This document shows positions 20,613-33,747 of a DNA stretch of 64,000 nucleotides, piece by piece (within the stretch, counting starts at the first letter, position 1; each line of letters begins with the position of its first letter). The position numbers and the translations under genes are program-made. The DNA lies in contig MOWL01000047.1 in NCBI GenBank assembly GCA_002110485.1, forward strand, positions 310,001-374,000. Reading direction: 5' to 3'. This stretch comes from Emergomyces orientalis. Taxonomy: Eukaryota; Ascomycota; Eurotiomycetes; Onygenales; Ajellomycetaceae. Under the pieces are notes generated by a model. That model was not told the origin of the DNA. It did no database searches and worked only from the letters and a program-made list of their open reading frames with translations.

Positions 20613-23600
20613 ATTTGACAGGCATTCTACTCGGTGTGCTCGGACGTTCATGGCGTCTACTGTGATTCCAACACGGGGAAGACCAGAGGCTTTGTGGAAT
20701 GTGTTTATTTGCTTGGAAGTAATAATTTGAGGGAGTTATTCAAAATTAATACTTGATTCTTTTTGTCTGCCAGTGGTCTTGGATTTGTTCTGGGTGAATT
20801 CGTTTTTATCAATATCACCCACCTCCAATGGTCAGTTCGGAAAAGAGTACTAGTAAGTAAGCGCCAGATTAGCCATTGGTCAAGGAACCGAGGTTGTAAA
20901 AGTATCGAGGGACATACAGGTCCAAATATGTCTAGTAGCTATCCTCCGTTGACGCCAGTAGATTCTCTCCATGATGTTTGTAGATCGTTACGTTACGCTT
21001 TATTTTTTACTTCTCCAGCCTGTTCAGCTCTACTGATTCATTTTTTAAACAGCGATCTTTATTATTTCCCTGGCCGACTAGCGGCGGCTATTAGGCCTCT
21101 GTGGCGATCCCTAGCCGCACTAATTGTTGAAAGAAATTGCTCCACAGCCTAAAATGATCTTCAAATCTCAAAAACAAACCTCCCAGCGCGTGGCAACCCC
21201 CTCCTTACCTTGCGGGGAATAACTTGGCAAATGGCCGTCCGTTTGCGCCATTTACTCATATACTGACGTGTCGCGTATGCATGTACAGTACAGATGTACC
21301 TCATCATGCGGGATGGTCAAACCCGGCGCACCCGTGTGACACGGCTCTGGGCTTCATGACGTCTATCAAATCAACCGCAGCAAGTTTTCTATTTATGATA
21401 GGTGGCATATTTCCTCCGAGGCTTGTATCCCGTTATTATGCCCTAAGATTTATGATTTAGTTGCCGCGTACCTAGCAACACTCCTTCTGTCCCGCCTCCA
21501 CTCCCCGTTCATTTGGGGGGGGGGGCTCATGTGATCAGGATGATGGGGATAAACCTCGTGAAAACTTTGGCTGGTATGGATGCGGTGGTGGCTGAGTCCT
21601 TGAATGTATTAGCCCCTCATCCACGCTGGAATTGCTGGAAGTGTGTCCGAGCATTGTGCATGACCCACCAGGGCTTAATGTCAGCTGAAGGATAATTTTC
21701 TCCTTATGGGATACGGGTTTGGCATGTAGGTATGTATGCTATGTGGGGTATTTTTGTATGCATGCCATTTTTGTGTATGCATGTTGAAGCACATACATGT
21801 TTCTCATGTGAATTTGTCACCGCCTTCAAATATACTTCTATTGAGCCACTCTCACAGAGCCTGGTTAGCAAGCAGCAGGTATCTACGTCCTTGAACAATC
21901 ACGGCTGGTGAGGGATTGGTAGAAATGCGATTCTCAATGGGTACGACGACATGCTTCGCCCGATTTCGGGACACATTTAAATCCGGGCTCCAGAGCCACT
22001 GGGGAAATAAGCATATCTTGTACTCCCCGAGCCTCCCGTTGGCTGGTAGTCATTTATACAATAAAGTGAGGAAGAAACAATGGTATGGGGAAAGTTATCA
22101 TCTGCCATGTGAAGGGAAGGTCGCGGAGCGCCAAAAGAAGCCCCGCCTACATGCCAGTAGCAGCCATGTTTCCCAAAGCACAAGAAATGCCCAGTTGTCT
22201 GCGGACGTACATTGCCCGAGGTCGGAGTTGAGGGCGGTGAAGATTTTCTACATCAGGAGATCAGGGAAAGATGTCCAGAGGAGTATGAGTACCCTCTTAG
22301 CAATAGTTGTGTTCATTCGCCAACTGCCTTTCTCCTTGGGTGCGTTCAGGAGCGCCCAAGCCGATCTCGGCCAATTATTGCCACACTCCATACGTGTAGA
22401 GATAAGCCTTTTGAAAACATTCCGCAGAAGGTCATGTTCCACCAGGTTTGACGGTTGTTATTTATCCTGGGTGGTACAATTACGCTGAGGAGGACGAGCA
22501 AGGGAAGCAACCGTTTTAACACACCGAATACTGCACGAACCAGTGGCTGTGTTTTAAGTCTTATCTGTCTTCCCATTTACACACATAGAGCATAAACTCA
22601 TCCGAAGCTGTTTCTATGCCAAAACTTTTTCGCTGGGTTTTGTAGATAAGCCTCACTTTTCTTCTTCCTTTGTCCCTCTTTCTTCCCCTCTGCTCCCTCC
22701 ATGTCGCTGCGACACCCTCATAGATGCCTTTCCTGCGAGCAAGAGGATCAAATAGACCAGAACCCAGTCAAACGCTCTGTTTCAGAAACCCCTCCTGTTA
22801 CGGCCCGCGGTCCGCCCCTCGTCCTGCTCTGCAATATCTTTCATATGCGCCAGCAGTGGGTGGGAGTGGATATAAGAAGATATGTAGATGCAGGGTCCAA
22901 CACTGACATGGTTCTCAGACACAACCGGACGGAAACCACAGCCCGACCTATCAACTCCCTGAATCACGAAGTGGAGTTCGCAAACTTTACTAAAAGTAGC
23001 GTAGCACTCTAGACAAGGAGAAATTTATCCAGGTAGGGGATCTTGATGCCTACTTAAATAGGGCCCAAGTGTTCACAATATTATCAAGGCTGTCCCTTCA
23101 CAGGTCAGAGTTTGTTATGCGCCTGGGTTGTTGAAGGGCTGAGGTTGATAATATAACGGTTCTAGCCCGCGGCTTTAGGGGGGCCAAGGTGCCAGCGGGA
23201 ACATGGGGTTGAGTGGGGCTGCAGGGAAGAACACGGAGTGGATTCAATTTCTTACTGCGTACGAAGTATAGTATTGTTTATCAACAATCCCCCTCCGTCT
23301 GCATATCTGCAGATTAAATGTGATACGTTTTTTTCTTCTCTCTGGCTGTTCCTTGCGGGGCGAGTTTCGGACATTAGAATCCTTTCGTTATCTATGCTGG
23401 TGCTTCAAGCAGACTCAACCCAATCACGCCCTCCCTCGACTATAGCTCTCCCCTCAGTGTGGGCGAAAAAAAAGAAAAAAGTACAAGTATGTGTGCAATT
23501 CGATGGAGTTATTATCGATTCTAAGAATTATAGGCTCCGAACCTGTCGCACAAACACTTGAAAGTCCAAAATAGCATTGCAACATCAAAATCCAACAGCA

Positions 23601-26466
23601 TCTTGATAAGATGCAGTGAAGGCGGGAAAAGACAGGGCCACACAAATCGGCGACCTAAGAACGGATTTCAGCACCTACGTTATACGGGCTCCAGGAGTAC
23701 GTCCAAGCTCCCTGGTTTGAGTAAATTCAATTGGATAGTTTGCACTACAGCTAATTTTAATGTATGGCACCTTTCGTTGTTATGCGTTTGAATGGCCTTG
23801 ATGCGACGGATAGATAGATGGATGGGAGGTTAGTGAAGGAGGTGACCTACAAAATTGTCACAGAGACACGCTCGTTTCTTCCTGGGGGCTTCGACTTCTT
23901 GCATACATTCAGAGCCATAGACGAATTCGCAGATGGGAGGTATTAAATCCGATTGTCCTGTGTTCTTTTTGCAGGTCCAAATGGTCAACATGTACGGATT
24001 TAGTACATAGAAGTGCATCCACACGTCTTGATTTGTATTTTGCAGAAGGTAGGTAAAAGAGGGCAAAGGCCCCAGGCCTGTTCCGTAAATTTAACCGGCA
24101 CTAACAGTACGAAATGGCTCCATTCGAAGGAGGGGGAATTTTTTGTGTGTGCTTGGACATAGGGATCTCTGGATGCCAGGTAAGAAGACGAGAGGAATTT
24201 TGAGAAGGCATTTCTGGCTCTCCATATCGATCTCGGCGCTGAAGCTGAAATAATCCTAATAAGATAGGCAGAGCGGGGTTCTAATAATTGAAAATAACAT
24301 AATTATGCAAGAAGCCTCCCGTTGATACACAGATGAGTACGGCGGTACGGAGCATGCAACGTACGCGTCGACGAACTTCGGTGTCCCATATTTAGGCAAG
24401 GAGCCCCCTGATACAAGTAGCTGTGTATGAAAAGCCACAAGAAACATAGAATGATGTGAAGTAATGGAGCTCTCTGATGACGAACGCAATGGGACTGCTC
24501 GTTGACGACTTTTGGATACTGGTTGGCCCCCTGAGAGCTTCCATGACCAGGTCAATTATGGAACAATAATGCCTGCACTGCGGCTTTTGTCAAGGGATCG
24601 GTATTTGATATCCTCAACCAATCTCAGCCCGTGTCTGGTAGGAGGCTGGGGTGTGGACTTGGATATGTTTTGTCCGCTCCCTGGAGAAGGGGGCGGGAGC
24701 AATCCTGGTGCAAAACAAAGCGCTTGGAGCCTTTGCTGACTTCCTTGATTTTTTGACCGTTTTTTGGTGCCAAGATAGCACCCCATGTCACCACTGCACC
24801 ACTTGAGACATAAATATAGATTCATGGAATGGCAGCTCTCAGTGCTTGACATATTAACGAGTTTCGTGGCTGTTTGCAGGTTCTAGCCCCTATCAGCGAA
24901 TTCCTTGCATGCATGAGACCAACTCCTTGACTGGTTGATGCTCTCGAGTGAGATGCGGGGAAATCCACCTTTTGATCAATTGTTCACGAAGCCAATTGTT
25001 AACGAGCTTGTCACAGTGTGGTTGCTCCTCTCCCCCAGGGGCCAACGCGTTATTCCTTATTCCCAGCAGATCGTTTCAAGTACTTGGTGGCGTAAACAGA
25101 GGATCCAGCGGAGGGGGAGGTCCGGTGTCGCTGCAAATAATGAATGGATGTTCGACTTTACTTTCTCAAAATACACACCTGTAGTTACCCCTATCAAAAA
25201 TCGGATAATTACCCGAAAGCGAACTTCTCTCAGTTTCAATTTTGACAGACACCACCCTTCACAAATCATGGATAGGACATGTACGCTGCGTACATAATGT
25301 AGCTCACACTTTGGTGTGATTGCAAGCTAGCGGAGCTTCTTATCCGCCCAGGTCCGCCTGACGTTCCTGGGCTTGTTGCTGGCTCATATGTAGTTTCAGT
25401 TAGGGAAATCCCCTTAATAGAGCTGATCACCTCCAATCAAGAATTTAAGCATTCTCGTCTCACCGCCTCCGTTTTTCGTCTCTAGAATTGTCTGTCGGGA
25501 CGATGATGAATAACCTGCCTATGTTGCGATGAGCCCAATCTCCATATACTTTTTAACTTCTAACCATTTAGAATGAGCGTTCAATATTACAAAGCTCTCA
25601 GCATCCCCCAGTCAGCATTCCAAGCAACTTGAAAACAGTATGGCCGAAAAAGGAGTATGGCCTCAAAGAAGTTAAGTACCTCTGCAAGACGGAGTAGTCA
25701 GTGTCAAAAGTAATCCTGATTTGTCTGCATAATTATGTTCCTCCATGGTGGGGACCTGGCGCTCTGGGCCCTAAATTCTAACGACGATCAGACCAGCATC
25801 ATGCATCGAAGCTGGGAACAAAGTTTTCCACTCCTGTGCGAGAGTTTGTGGCAACCGCTTAGCTGGGCCAGAACGGGTTCGGGTGGGCATGGTCGATTTT
25901 AGCCGGTGCCGCTAAGAGATAAGCCGCATGGAGCAGTTGAGGATATCGAATGCCGAGAAGTAAGCAACAGAACAGGGCGGGAAGAAAGGCAAGAAAACAA
26001 ACGAGAGAAGGAGAAAAAAAAGATACCGAAATTTGAACTGCGGACTGTTCTAACCTTCTAACAACTACTATTCCAACGGTAATTTGGGGTCAACGGCACC
26101 AGGGAGAAAAGACAAATGGGAGAATTACAACTAGAATAATATACGCGGCTTGTGGCATGTTCCTTTGTGTGCCGCAGCGTTGGACCAAGTTTTCCTACAG
26201 TATTCTGGGTATTTCAGATGCAATTTTCTCGCCGCTCACTGGACATAAATCGACAGAAATATGCTTTTATATTAAAGAGTCGATGATGCGATTAATCAAT
26301 ATCCTCCGAACACGGCTCTCTGCGATGCCAACTGGGCGATCGCCGATGGGTCCTTTTGTTTGACATATTTCGTCGAGAAGCCGTCTCGTATCGTTGATGG
26401 CAAACCTTACACCCTGGGAGCATACTTGCTTGGCGTGACTGGAACAGCCGGGATGCTTTGTGCATC

Positions 26467-26487
26467 TCAGTCAGTCAGTCAGTCAGA
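26467..26487 (+). repeat. (CAGT)n short tandem repeat
   Basis: Roughly five CAGT units within the gene-free region. No associated gene. Confidence 0.8.
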
Positions 26488-27350
26488 GCAGCCGTTGTCA
26501 TTGACTCATTTCCCTCTCCGATCACAGCAGCAACTTTCGATGAGATGTACAAAATGTACTGTAGCTACACATCGTTACGAGCTTGTGTCATCAAAAAAGA
26601 TAACAAAAAGCATCTTCCGTTGAGGTGGCGAAGAACAAGGCGGAAAACTTCAAAGCTTCAACACTCCCCTTGTTTAGCCACAGGGATGGGCCCTCCATGG
26701 AACTGGGATGTGGAGAGTACTTTGAGCATACTTTCACCCACTAGCCTTAAAATCTCTGCCATTGACACTGAACTAGCTAGGCCTTCCAACTTTTTGGCCC
26801 AGTTTCGTGGTGGAGGCCTGGGCATGTTTCCCATGGTGAGCTTTAATTCGTCCGTGCTGTCAGTTTCGCTTTTCTTATCAGACTCTTATCGTTAGCTACA
26901 AGCCCGATTATTTTTATTTTTTGCCTTCCGTTCCACCACGGTTCTTAGTTCTTGCACGTTACACGCTGCATAGCCTTTTTTTTTTCCTTTGTTTTCTTTC
27001 TCTCATTCATTGATGCTAGTCCCGGGTACCATTGTTGTTGCAATTTTTATTACGAATATTGTTGGCTGTGTTGATATCATAGCTTGTCCCGAACCAATCC
27101 TTTTCTGCAAGAGAAGTTCTGATAGGAAGTACCTCATTGTAATGCTTGAATCAAAATGTTAGATCTAACAAACCGTGTACTAAGCTGCTGACAGACCCCC
27201 TCCTCGGAAGTAGAACATATTGCTATGATGATTGTTGCTAGAGCTTCGCAACCACCTCGCCGTTCTTGCCCACATTATTGGCGGGACGCTTTGTACAGTA
27301 CTTCCCATGCTCCCCGCTGTGGGTCTAGTTCTCTGTCTTTAAAGAACACA

Positions 27351-27372
27351 GGCCTCAGGCCTCAGGCCTCAG
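27351..27372 (+). repeat. Three tandem GGCCTCA units
   Basis: Three head-to-tail 7-bp copies. The unit begins with the palindrome GGCC, so the array is partly self-complementary. No function is evident. Confidence 0.85.
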
Positions 27373-27921
27373 ACCCAGAAGTTTTACAGGAATAATCTTT
27401 CCTTGGCAGCAAACCCTACCCTGGGGGCAAGTTTGCAAGGTCTCAATCCGTGTGCCATGCTCCACTCATGCAGAGAATATGCAGGCGTTGCGCTGAGGCC
27501 TGGAACAAATTCGCGCTAGTTCGTTAAAAGGCTGGGCAGGGAGCCTTGAGGGGTTTCAGAAACGGGTCGAACGGGCATTGACACTTGCTTACCTTGATTT
27601 TTAATGTGTTCTTTTTTTAATTTTTTTTTATAAATTTTTTAATGAAGTGCGATTGCGAAATACTTTGGTCAAAAAACGTTCACCGAGAGACGAAAGGCTA
27701 TGTTAGCCCGCCCGCCTGCCCACAAGTAGCCAATGAAGCTGGTAAATACTCCGACTGCCTTTGTCACTGATTTGCAAAGGAAAGACAAATCTATGTATTG
27801 CAACAGTAATGGCATGCAGGAAGTTTGAAACTATGTACAGGCACATATACAAATACGTAGACACGGATGAGCTCTGGTTCCATGGAGGGTTGGATTGGAT
27901 CCGACAGTTCCAGAGAGAAGA

Positions 27922-27961
27922 GGGAGGAGGGAGGGGAGGGGGAGGGGGAGGGGAGAAGGGG
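27922..27961 (+). repeat. G-rich tract, candidate G-quadruplex
   Basis: Forty bases of G and A only, with seven runs of at least three G separated by 1-3 bases. This matches the usual G3+N1-7 quadruplex pattern several times over. It lies about 1.57 kb upstream of the PP1-subunit start codon on the same strand. Confidence 0.75.
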
Positions 27962-29529
27962 AATAATGATTTCCACGTAAACCCTCGTGTTGGAAGCGAG
28001 TTGTAGAATGCCTTGAAACCTAATTGCGGCAAATCTGGCCGGTTTTCTTTATCTCCTTGATTTTAAAATTTTAATTGTTTTTTAAGATTCACGTTAAGTA
28101 TGCACATACGACGATGTTGATAGATAAAAGTCCGCACCACATCATTTCCAACCAGGATAAGATGACATTTCCCAGACATATGTCAAACCAAAAAGTAAAT
28201 AAATTAACCAGCATAATTATTAGAGTGATAATAATTAATATATGAATGTACATGTACAATAATACATCCTGGAACTCTATCCATGGTGCTCCGGAGGAAG
28301 TTGACGCTGGGCAGCCATGGTAACGAGGACTAGACCGAAACTCGCTCCTCCTCGTCGTTCCTTGTCCGCCACCGCTTCCACTCCCACTTCCCGTCATATC
28401 GCCTTATCATCCGATTCTTCTATCATTTCTGCGCCCCCCCCTCGTCCTCACCTCCCTCGTCCGCCTCCTCCTCTTCTTCTTCTTCTTCTCCTCCTCCTGC
28501 TCCCCCTCCCTCTTCTCTCTTTCAATTGCTCATATCAGCTCTTCCTGTCCTAGCTGATTTATCATTTCGTTCTATTGTTTGTTGTTTTTTTGTTTTTTTT
28601 TGTACTATTCTTCGTCCAAGCTTTTTTGTTCGGCTTCCTTGATTTTACCGTCGTCTTCTGCCTTTCACTCCTCCGTCTCCTCCGGCTCCCTCCTCCAGTC
28701 TATCATTCAGACTGTGTATTCCCTAATTTCTCATATCTGCTTAGGACTGAACAGCACGAGAGATCTACAAGGTAAATTTGAGATTTCTTTTTCCTCCCTG
28801 CTCTTCCATCATGCCGGTTTAAACGCCCATCGTAGTTGGCCCCTTGCTACTTAGCCTCTCGTGTAAGCATATTCCTGCACTGTTTCTGCATCCTTAGAAC
28901 AATCATTTGCCTACATAGAAGGGGCTCTAGATTGCTCGTTTAGCTGGAGTGGAAGCCTTCTCTTGTCAGTCTATCCCGCATATCTTGGCTTCTAGGCAGT
29001 TCATTCAGCAAAGAGGGGAGTGTTTTATGCCTACTCCTCCCTCCACAGCCAAGCCCTTTTGAGCATGGGGACTATACACTCCCCAGAGAGGCATTGCTAT
29101 ATTCGAATCCTCCACAAAAGGGCATGTTCAACGGACGGAAATTTCTCATCCTTAGAGCAAACCAAATCTCTCCCATATACGCATGTGAAACCAATACGGA
29201 TACCGTTTTTATTATTTGTCTCATTGCCTTTACTTGATATATTCACTTTTGAGTGAGCATCATACATCCTGTTCTGCTTTATGCCAGTATCTAGTCTGCT
29301 GTTGTCCGTTTTAGTCGGTGTCCTGTCATCTAGTTATTGCTCAGATTTTCCTTGTGTACCCGCTGACCTTTTCCCCAGATTCCTAGCCTTTGCTTTCTAG
29401 ATCTACGGTCTACAACACAAGGTCTACGCCGAGGCCAAATTTCTGTCTAAAAAACCAGAACAGGCAGTGGATGTCTCCACAGAGTTAGGATTGCTTCTGT
29501 GCCAACTTGTGAAGTAACAAGTCGGCCGG

Positions 29530-31884
29530 ATGCCCTACACTGCGCCAGCTCCGTTGTTGACCTCGCAAGCCCGCCCTCAACTAGCTTCTGCTGGTTCTTC
29601 ATCGTCAGCCGTTCGCCATGGGCGACACAAATTTGAGCCATCTGTGAGCCCTGTGGGACATTCATATAGCCAGTCATTCCAATCCTCGAGCTCTTACATC
29701 TATCGCCATCGACGAAGCTCATCCAATCCGCAACAACATATGTCGAATTTGGGGCAATTAGACATAGAATCCAACTCGAGAAGGAGGAGTAGCTCATCCT
29801 CAAATAATACCCCCGGTGCAGCATTATGGAAATCCCCATCAGGTGCGATGATCTTGACAGGGGCAGTTATTTCACCCCCTGACTCGAAATCCAACTCGAG
29901 TGATGAGGAGGAGAAACCTACGGGAGGGCCGGAAAGAGATATCCTAGCCGAGTTTGGGGCAGCAATAATATCCATTGATCAGAGCTCGCTACAAGGCCCT
30001 AGTAGAAAAGGGCCTGGTACCAAGGCTATTCCAACTTCGAAACACACCCCGTCACCATTGGACTTGTCGTTGGCATTAGCTACGGAGGCACAACAAGCCC
30101 GTGTTAAGTCTCACTCGAAGAAAGACACATTAGGTCTTCCTCACCCCAACTCCTCGGAGGTAGCGACCCATACCCCTGAAGATAGCGACCGTGGCGAGGA
30201 TGAAATGGATCTACACACTAAGCCGTCGATGGTTCGAAAGAAGTCAGGGGAACTTGTGAGGCCTGCACTCCGACCGAAGAGGAGGCCTTGTAGTGCTCCA
30301 GGCACCCCAGTATTTTCGAAAGCAGTTCATTTTGACTCTCAACTGGAACATATCCGCCATTTTCTCCAACTCGACAAGCCTCTCGCCGTCAGCGCAGGTT
30401 CCTCTCCCGTTGAAACCTATGACGGCGATAGCGAATTTCCATTCGGCATGGATGCAAATGGACCTTCCCAATCAAAATTCACTGAGTGGGAGGTTCGAAT
30501 AGCTAATTTCCCAGATGATCAGGAAACGAGAAAAACCATGCCAGTCCGACTGGAGCGGATATATTTATCTCCAGATAACAAAAACCTTGTTGGTGTGGTT
30601 TCCGTTGTCAACATTTCCTTCCAGAAGCATGTTGTAGCGAGATTCACTTTAGACTATTGGAAAACGACGTCTGAAGTTGTTGCAGAATATACAAATGATG
30701 TTCGTCGGAAGCAAGCAAATGACGGATATGACCGATTCAATTTCACAATCCACCTAGGGGACATGGGAAATCTTGAATCCAAACGAATGTTCATTTGCAT
30801 ACGTTACAATGTCAATGGCCTTGAATTCTGGGACAACAATAATCTGATGAATTATCATATCGACTTCTTGAAAAAGCCCAAGGTGCGAAACGAAGGCCAG
30901 CCTGGCAAGGGTTCCAGCTCCCGACCGACAGGTGCACTACCTCGGAGCAGGCCATCGTGTCCTGGTAACAGTCGTTCAAGATCAGTACCTCCCTTCCCTG
31001 CAGACTCTGGGTTCAAGTCTCTCCCTTCGCCTACAATACCAAATCGCCACCAACTCAACGGATCTGCAGTAAAATCATCATCTCAGAAGGGTGATGATTT
31101 CCTCGATCCTCCCCCAATCCGGCGAAATGCACCTGCCCCTCAAACTTTTGGACACCGATATGATTTTGGAGCATCGTTGTCTGCCGCAATGCAGCCTGGA
31201 AGCGCTGATCAGACCCGCCGCAGCAAGCATTCTCATAAGACAACGTTTTCGCTCGACTCCATGTCTAGAACTCTATCTGGCCCAATTAAAGACAAGCCAG
31301 CGAGGCGCGAACCCTTCGAGCCTCCCGCGGCAGCCTCTCCAGGAGTTTCTCAACTTCGTACATCCTCGCCTGGTCCGATGAAGCGTCCCGACCTTGTGTC
31401 GGGACAGCCTTATCATCAGTCGCCAATGTACAAAGAGCTCGTGGATAAGTACTGCTTCGTAGGTTTCCCAGAGCTCGCGTAGAAAACTACCATGGATTTG
31501 GAAGCTTTGAAACTGACAGCTATATATGTAAAGTATGGATCCTCCAAGACAGGCTCACAATCGACAAACCATTTCTCGCGAAAACCATATCCTCACAACA
31601 CCCTTCGAGACGACGGGACGACAACTGAAACTCGTACCAGTGCGAGGAGTGCTTCCACACCTTCGCCACCGTTGGCTCGAGATGCATCTATCGATGATCA
31701 ACGGCCTCTTGTAACAAACCCAGACAACCAACGATCGCCCAGGTATACCTCGCCTAGTCGATCCCCCGGGACGGGACGGGATTCTCCTAATCCACCTTCC
31801 ACGCCTTGCTTTACTCATCCATATCGGCAGTCGATGCATATGACGCTGTCTGAATCTCCTACACCCACGTTTATCCGAGGATAG
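29530..31884 (+). CDS. Protein phosphatase 1 glycogen-targeting regulatory subunit, CBM21 (759 aa)
   Basis: GAC1/PIG1-like subunit that recruits type-1 phosphatase to glycogen and so promotes glycogen synthase activation. Exon 1 is 29530-31458. The intron 31459-31533 (GTAGGT...GTAAAG, branch CTGAC) removes an in-frame TAG, and exon 2 is 31534-31884. The junction reads DKYCF/YGSSKT in phase 0. Residues 1-250 are Ser/Arg-rich and disordered. The PP1-docking RVxF-type motif KAVHF is at about 263-267 and is followed by FDSQLEHIRHF-like sequence. The CBM21 domain spans about 316-448 (WEVRIANFPDD, VRLERIYLSPDNKNLVG, FTLDYWKTTSEV, DRFNFTIHL, FWDNNNLMNYHI). It contains the conserved WDNN glycogen-binding region. 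The C-terminus is Pro/Ser-rich. It sits beside the 11-kb gene-free region and may have a long spliced leader. Exact yeast orthologue not assigned. Confidence 0.9.
31459..31533 (+). other. PP1-subunit intron (75 nt)
   Basis: Donor GTAGGT, branch CTGAC and acceptor AAAG. Without splicing the protein would end eight codons past the donor and lose the Ser/Pro-rich tail. Confidence 0.8.
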
Positions 31885-33747
31885 ACCAACAGCAACGGTG
31901 CTTCGTACCATATCACTCGCTCTCACTCACCTGTTGTTGATTGATGGGAAGTGGGAACGAGAAATGGTGTGACTACCATTTTTCGCAGCCCCGTCAATCA
32001 CAATGGGTTGAATTGGGTTGGGTTGGTAAGGAAACTGAACTGAACGGCCGTTTCATGTCCCTCCTCATGACGAATTATGAACTTATCTGTGCTATGCTCT
32101 AATTAGCATACCTCTTTCGCACGTTCTACGAATGTTGGAAAATTGACATGTCCCCTCCCCTGAACATATGGAGGACTTTTGTGTCATTTTTGTTAACTTT
32201 TTGTTGATTTTTTATGTTTTCTCATGTTCTCATGCCTTCATACCTTTTTGCGTCGCTGTTCTGTTTACAACTAGCCCCAAGGATGATGAGTGTAAAGGAG
32301 GGGTCTCTGTTTTCTTCTTCTTTTCGTTGCCATGAGTTTTTTATCTACTTTTTCCGAGTCGAGCTCCGATTTTGAGCTTTCCATTTTCTTAAACCCTGTT
32401 GACTTAAAAAAAAAAATTTTTTTGGGAGGACGTGCTGCTGTTGTTTCATCGTTTTATTTGCTCTATTTTTCTTCGTCTTTTTTTTCTTTCTTCCTCATTT
32501 TCCCTACTCTAACCTACCTAATATTGGGGAGTCATTTTGTTTGTGATGAGCGGTGATTGCATTTGAATATGGCGTTTTTTTCTTTCATTATTTTTCTTTT
32601 GGTCTCATTGGGAGTTTTATGTTTGTGCTTTTTTGAGGAGGTTCTTTTTCTTGATGTTAGGCGCTGCTGGGACAGGTCAAAAGTGTAACTTTTTCTGCTT
32701 TTTTTTTTTCTCTCGCTCTCTCGCTTCCTTTCCAAAATTACGCTTCTGGATTTGCTTTTGCTTTCGTTCTCGTTTTCTCTTTTTCCTAGATATATTTTTA
32801 ATCATTTGATGCTCGCTTGTTATGTCAGTTGCTCATACAACCCGCTCTGCGTCAGAACAGGAGGTTTGATGTGAAATTTTTTCTTTTTTTAAAAAATTAT
32901 TATTTTTTTTTTCTCTTTCTGCCGAGCGTTTTCTGTAACTAGTACATCTCTGCTCTAATCTACATGTATTTTGGTATTTGGTGGTGGTTTTCTAAGTAAA
33001 TCAATGGCAAGGTTTTGTTCGGTTTCTTTCTTTCTTTCTTCTCACTGCTTTTGGGTAGCCTATGTGACATAAAATGAACTTATAATGATTTCAAGCATAG
33101 AGTAATTCTCAGGTGAAATAAGTAGTAAATAAAGTGAATGAACTCGTTCAATCTCTCGATAGCCAGACCTCAGGGGGAGAGCGTGTTGTTGGTGAGGAGT
33201 TCCCCCAAACCAGAGCCAAGCCACTACTTCCCAAGTCGGTGAGCGCATGCCAAGAATCAGCCGCCCGCGGCAGAAAACAAAAACTAAGACTCAACAGAGG
33301 TTAAGGTTACCTTTTCATGGTAAAAATAAGAACGTCTGGAAAGCAGCATGCCATAACAGACAATCAACTGCGCCCATTTTGCTGGGGAAAATAACCCTTT
33401 TCAAATCCCCTCCCCTCCCCCCAGCTTAGTCATGTAACCCCCCCTCTTTCTTCCCTCTTTGATGTTCCTTTCATTCGGAATCACGGTTAATCCCTGCGTA
33501 ATCCATATCCCATTTCACCCAACTTAGTGAAAGGCCTTTTTTTTTTTTTTTTTGGTTTTTGATTTTCTTATTTAAACTTGCCCGTCTTCCCACCTCTTCC
33601 TCTTCATTTTTCCTTCCTACTCCTAATACTCTTAACACGCAAAAAAAATAAAGAACCCACGTTACACATTATTTTCGCCATCCAACTCCACCACCACCCC
33701 CCCCCCCAAACGTTTGTATCCTTTTTCTTTCTCATCCCCAATAAATC
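31885..33747. other. T-rich intergenic region, histone H4 promoter
   Basis: 3' flank of the PP1-subunit gene, then about 1 kb of strongly T-rich sequence leading to histone H4. Contains a T18 tract (about 33537-33554) and a C tract near 33698. The ORFs here read as low-complexity Phe/Ser or Lys strings and are rejected. Confidence 0.5.

Larger units (their letters stand above)
18530..29529. other. 11-kb gene-free region
   Basis: No open frame here longer than 190 codons, and none with domain motifs, spliceable partners or biased composition. The longest (21916-22488, 190 codons) overlaps minus-strand ORFs and reads like random sequence. I saw no reverse transcriptase, integrase or transposase motifs and no long terminal repeats by eye. 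Present are a CA microsatellite, a G-rich tract, short tandem repeats and a near-copy of the ATGTAC-W-GTACAT palindrome (21281-21292). The right end (about 28300-29529) is pyrimidine-rich and probably contains the promoter and a spliced 5' leader of the PP1-subunit gene. A candidate leader intron has donor AAG/GTAAAT near 28771 and acceptor CCCCAG near 29378. Confidence 0.5.

Noticed and set aside
20763..21152. 129-codon ORF
   Set aside because: No domain, no splice partners, hydrophobic end reads like noise.
21916..22488. 190-codon ORF in the gene-free region
   Set aside because: Composition is random, minus-strand ORFs overlap it, there are no motifs and no promoter-like context; long chance frames are expected over 11 kb.
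28317..28553. 78-codon Pro/Leu-rich ORF upstream of the PP1 subunit
   Set aside because: CT-rich sequence gives poly-Leu/Pro in any frame; more likely leader or promoter sequence.
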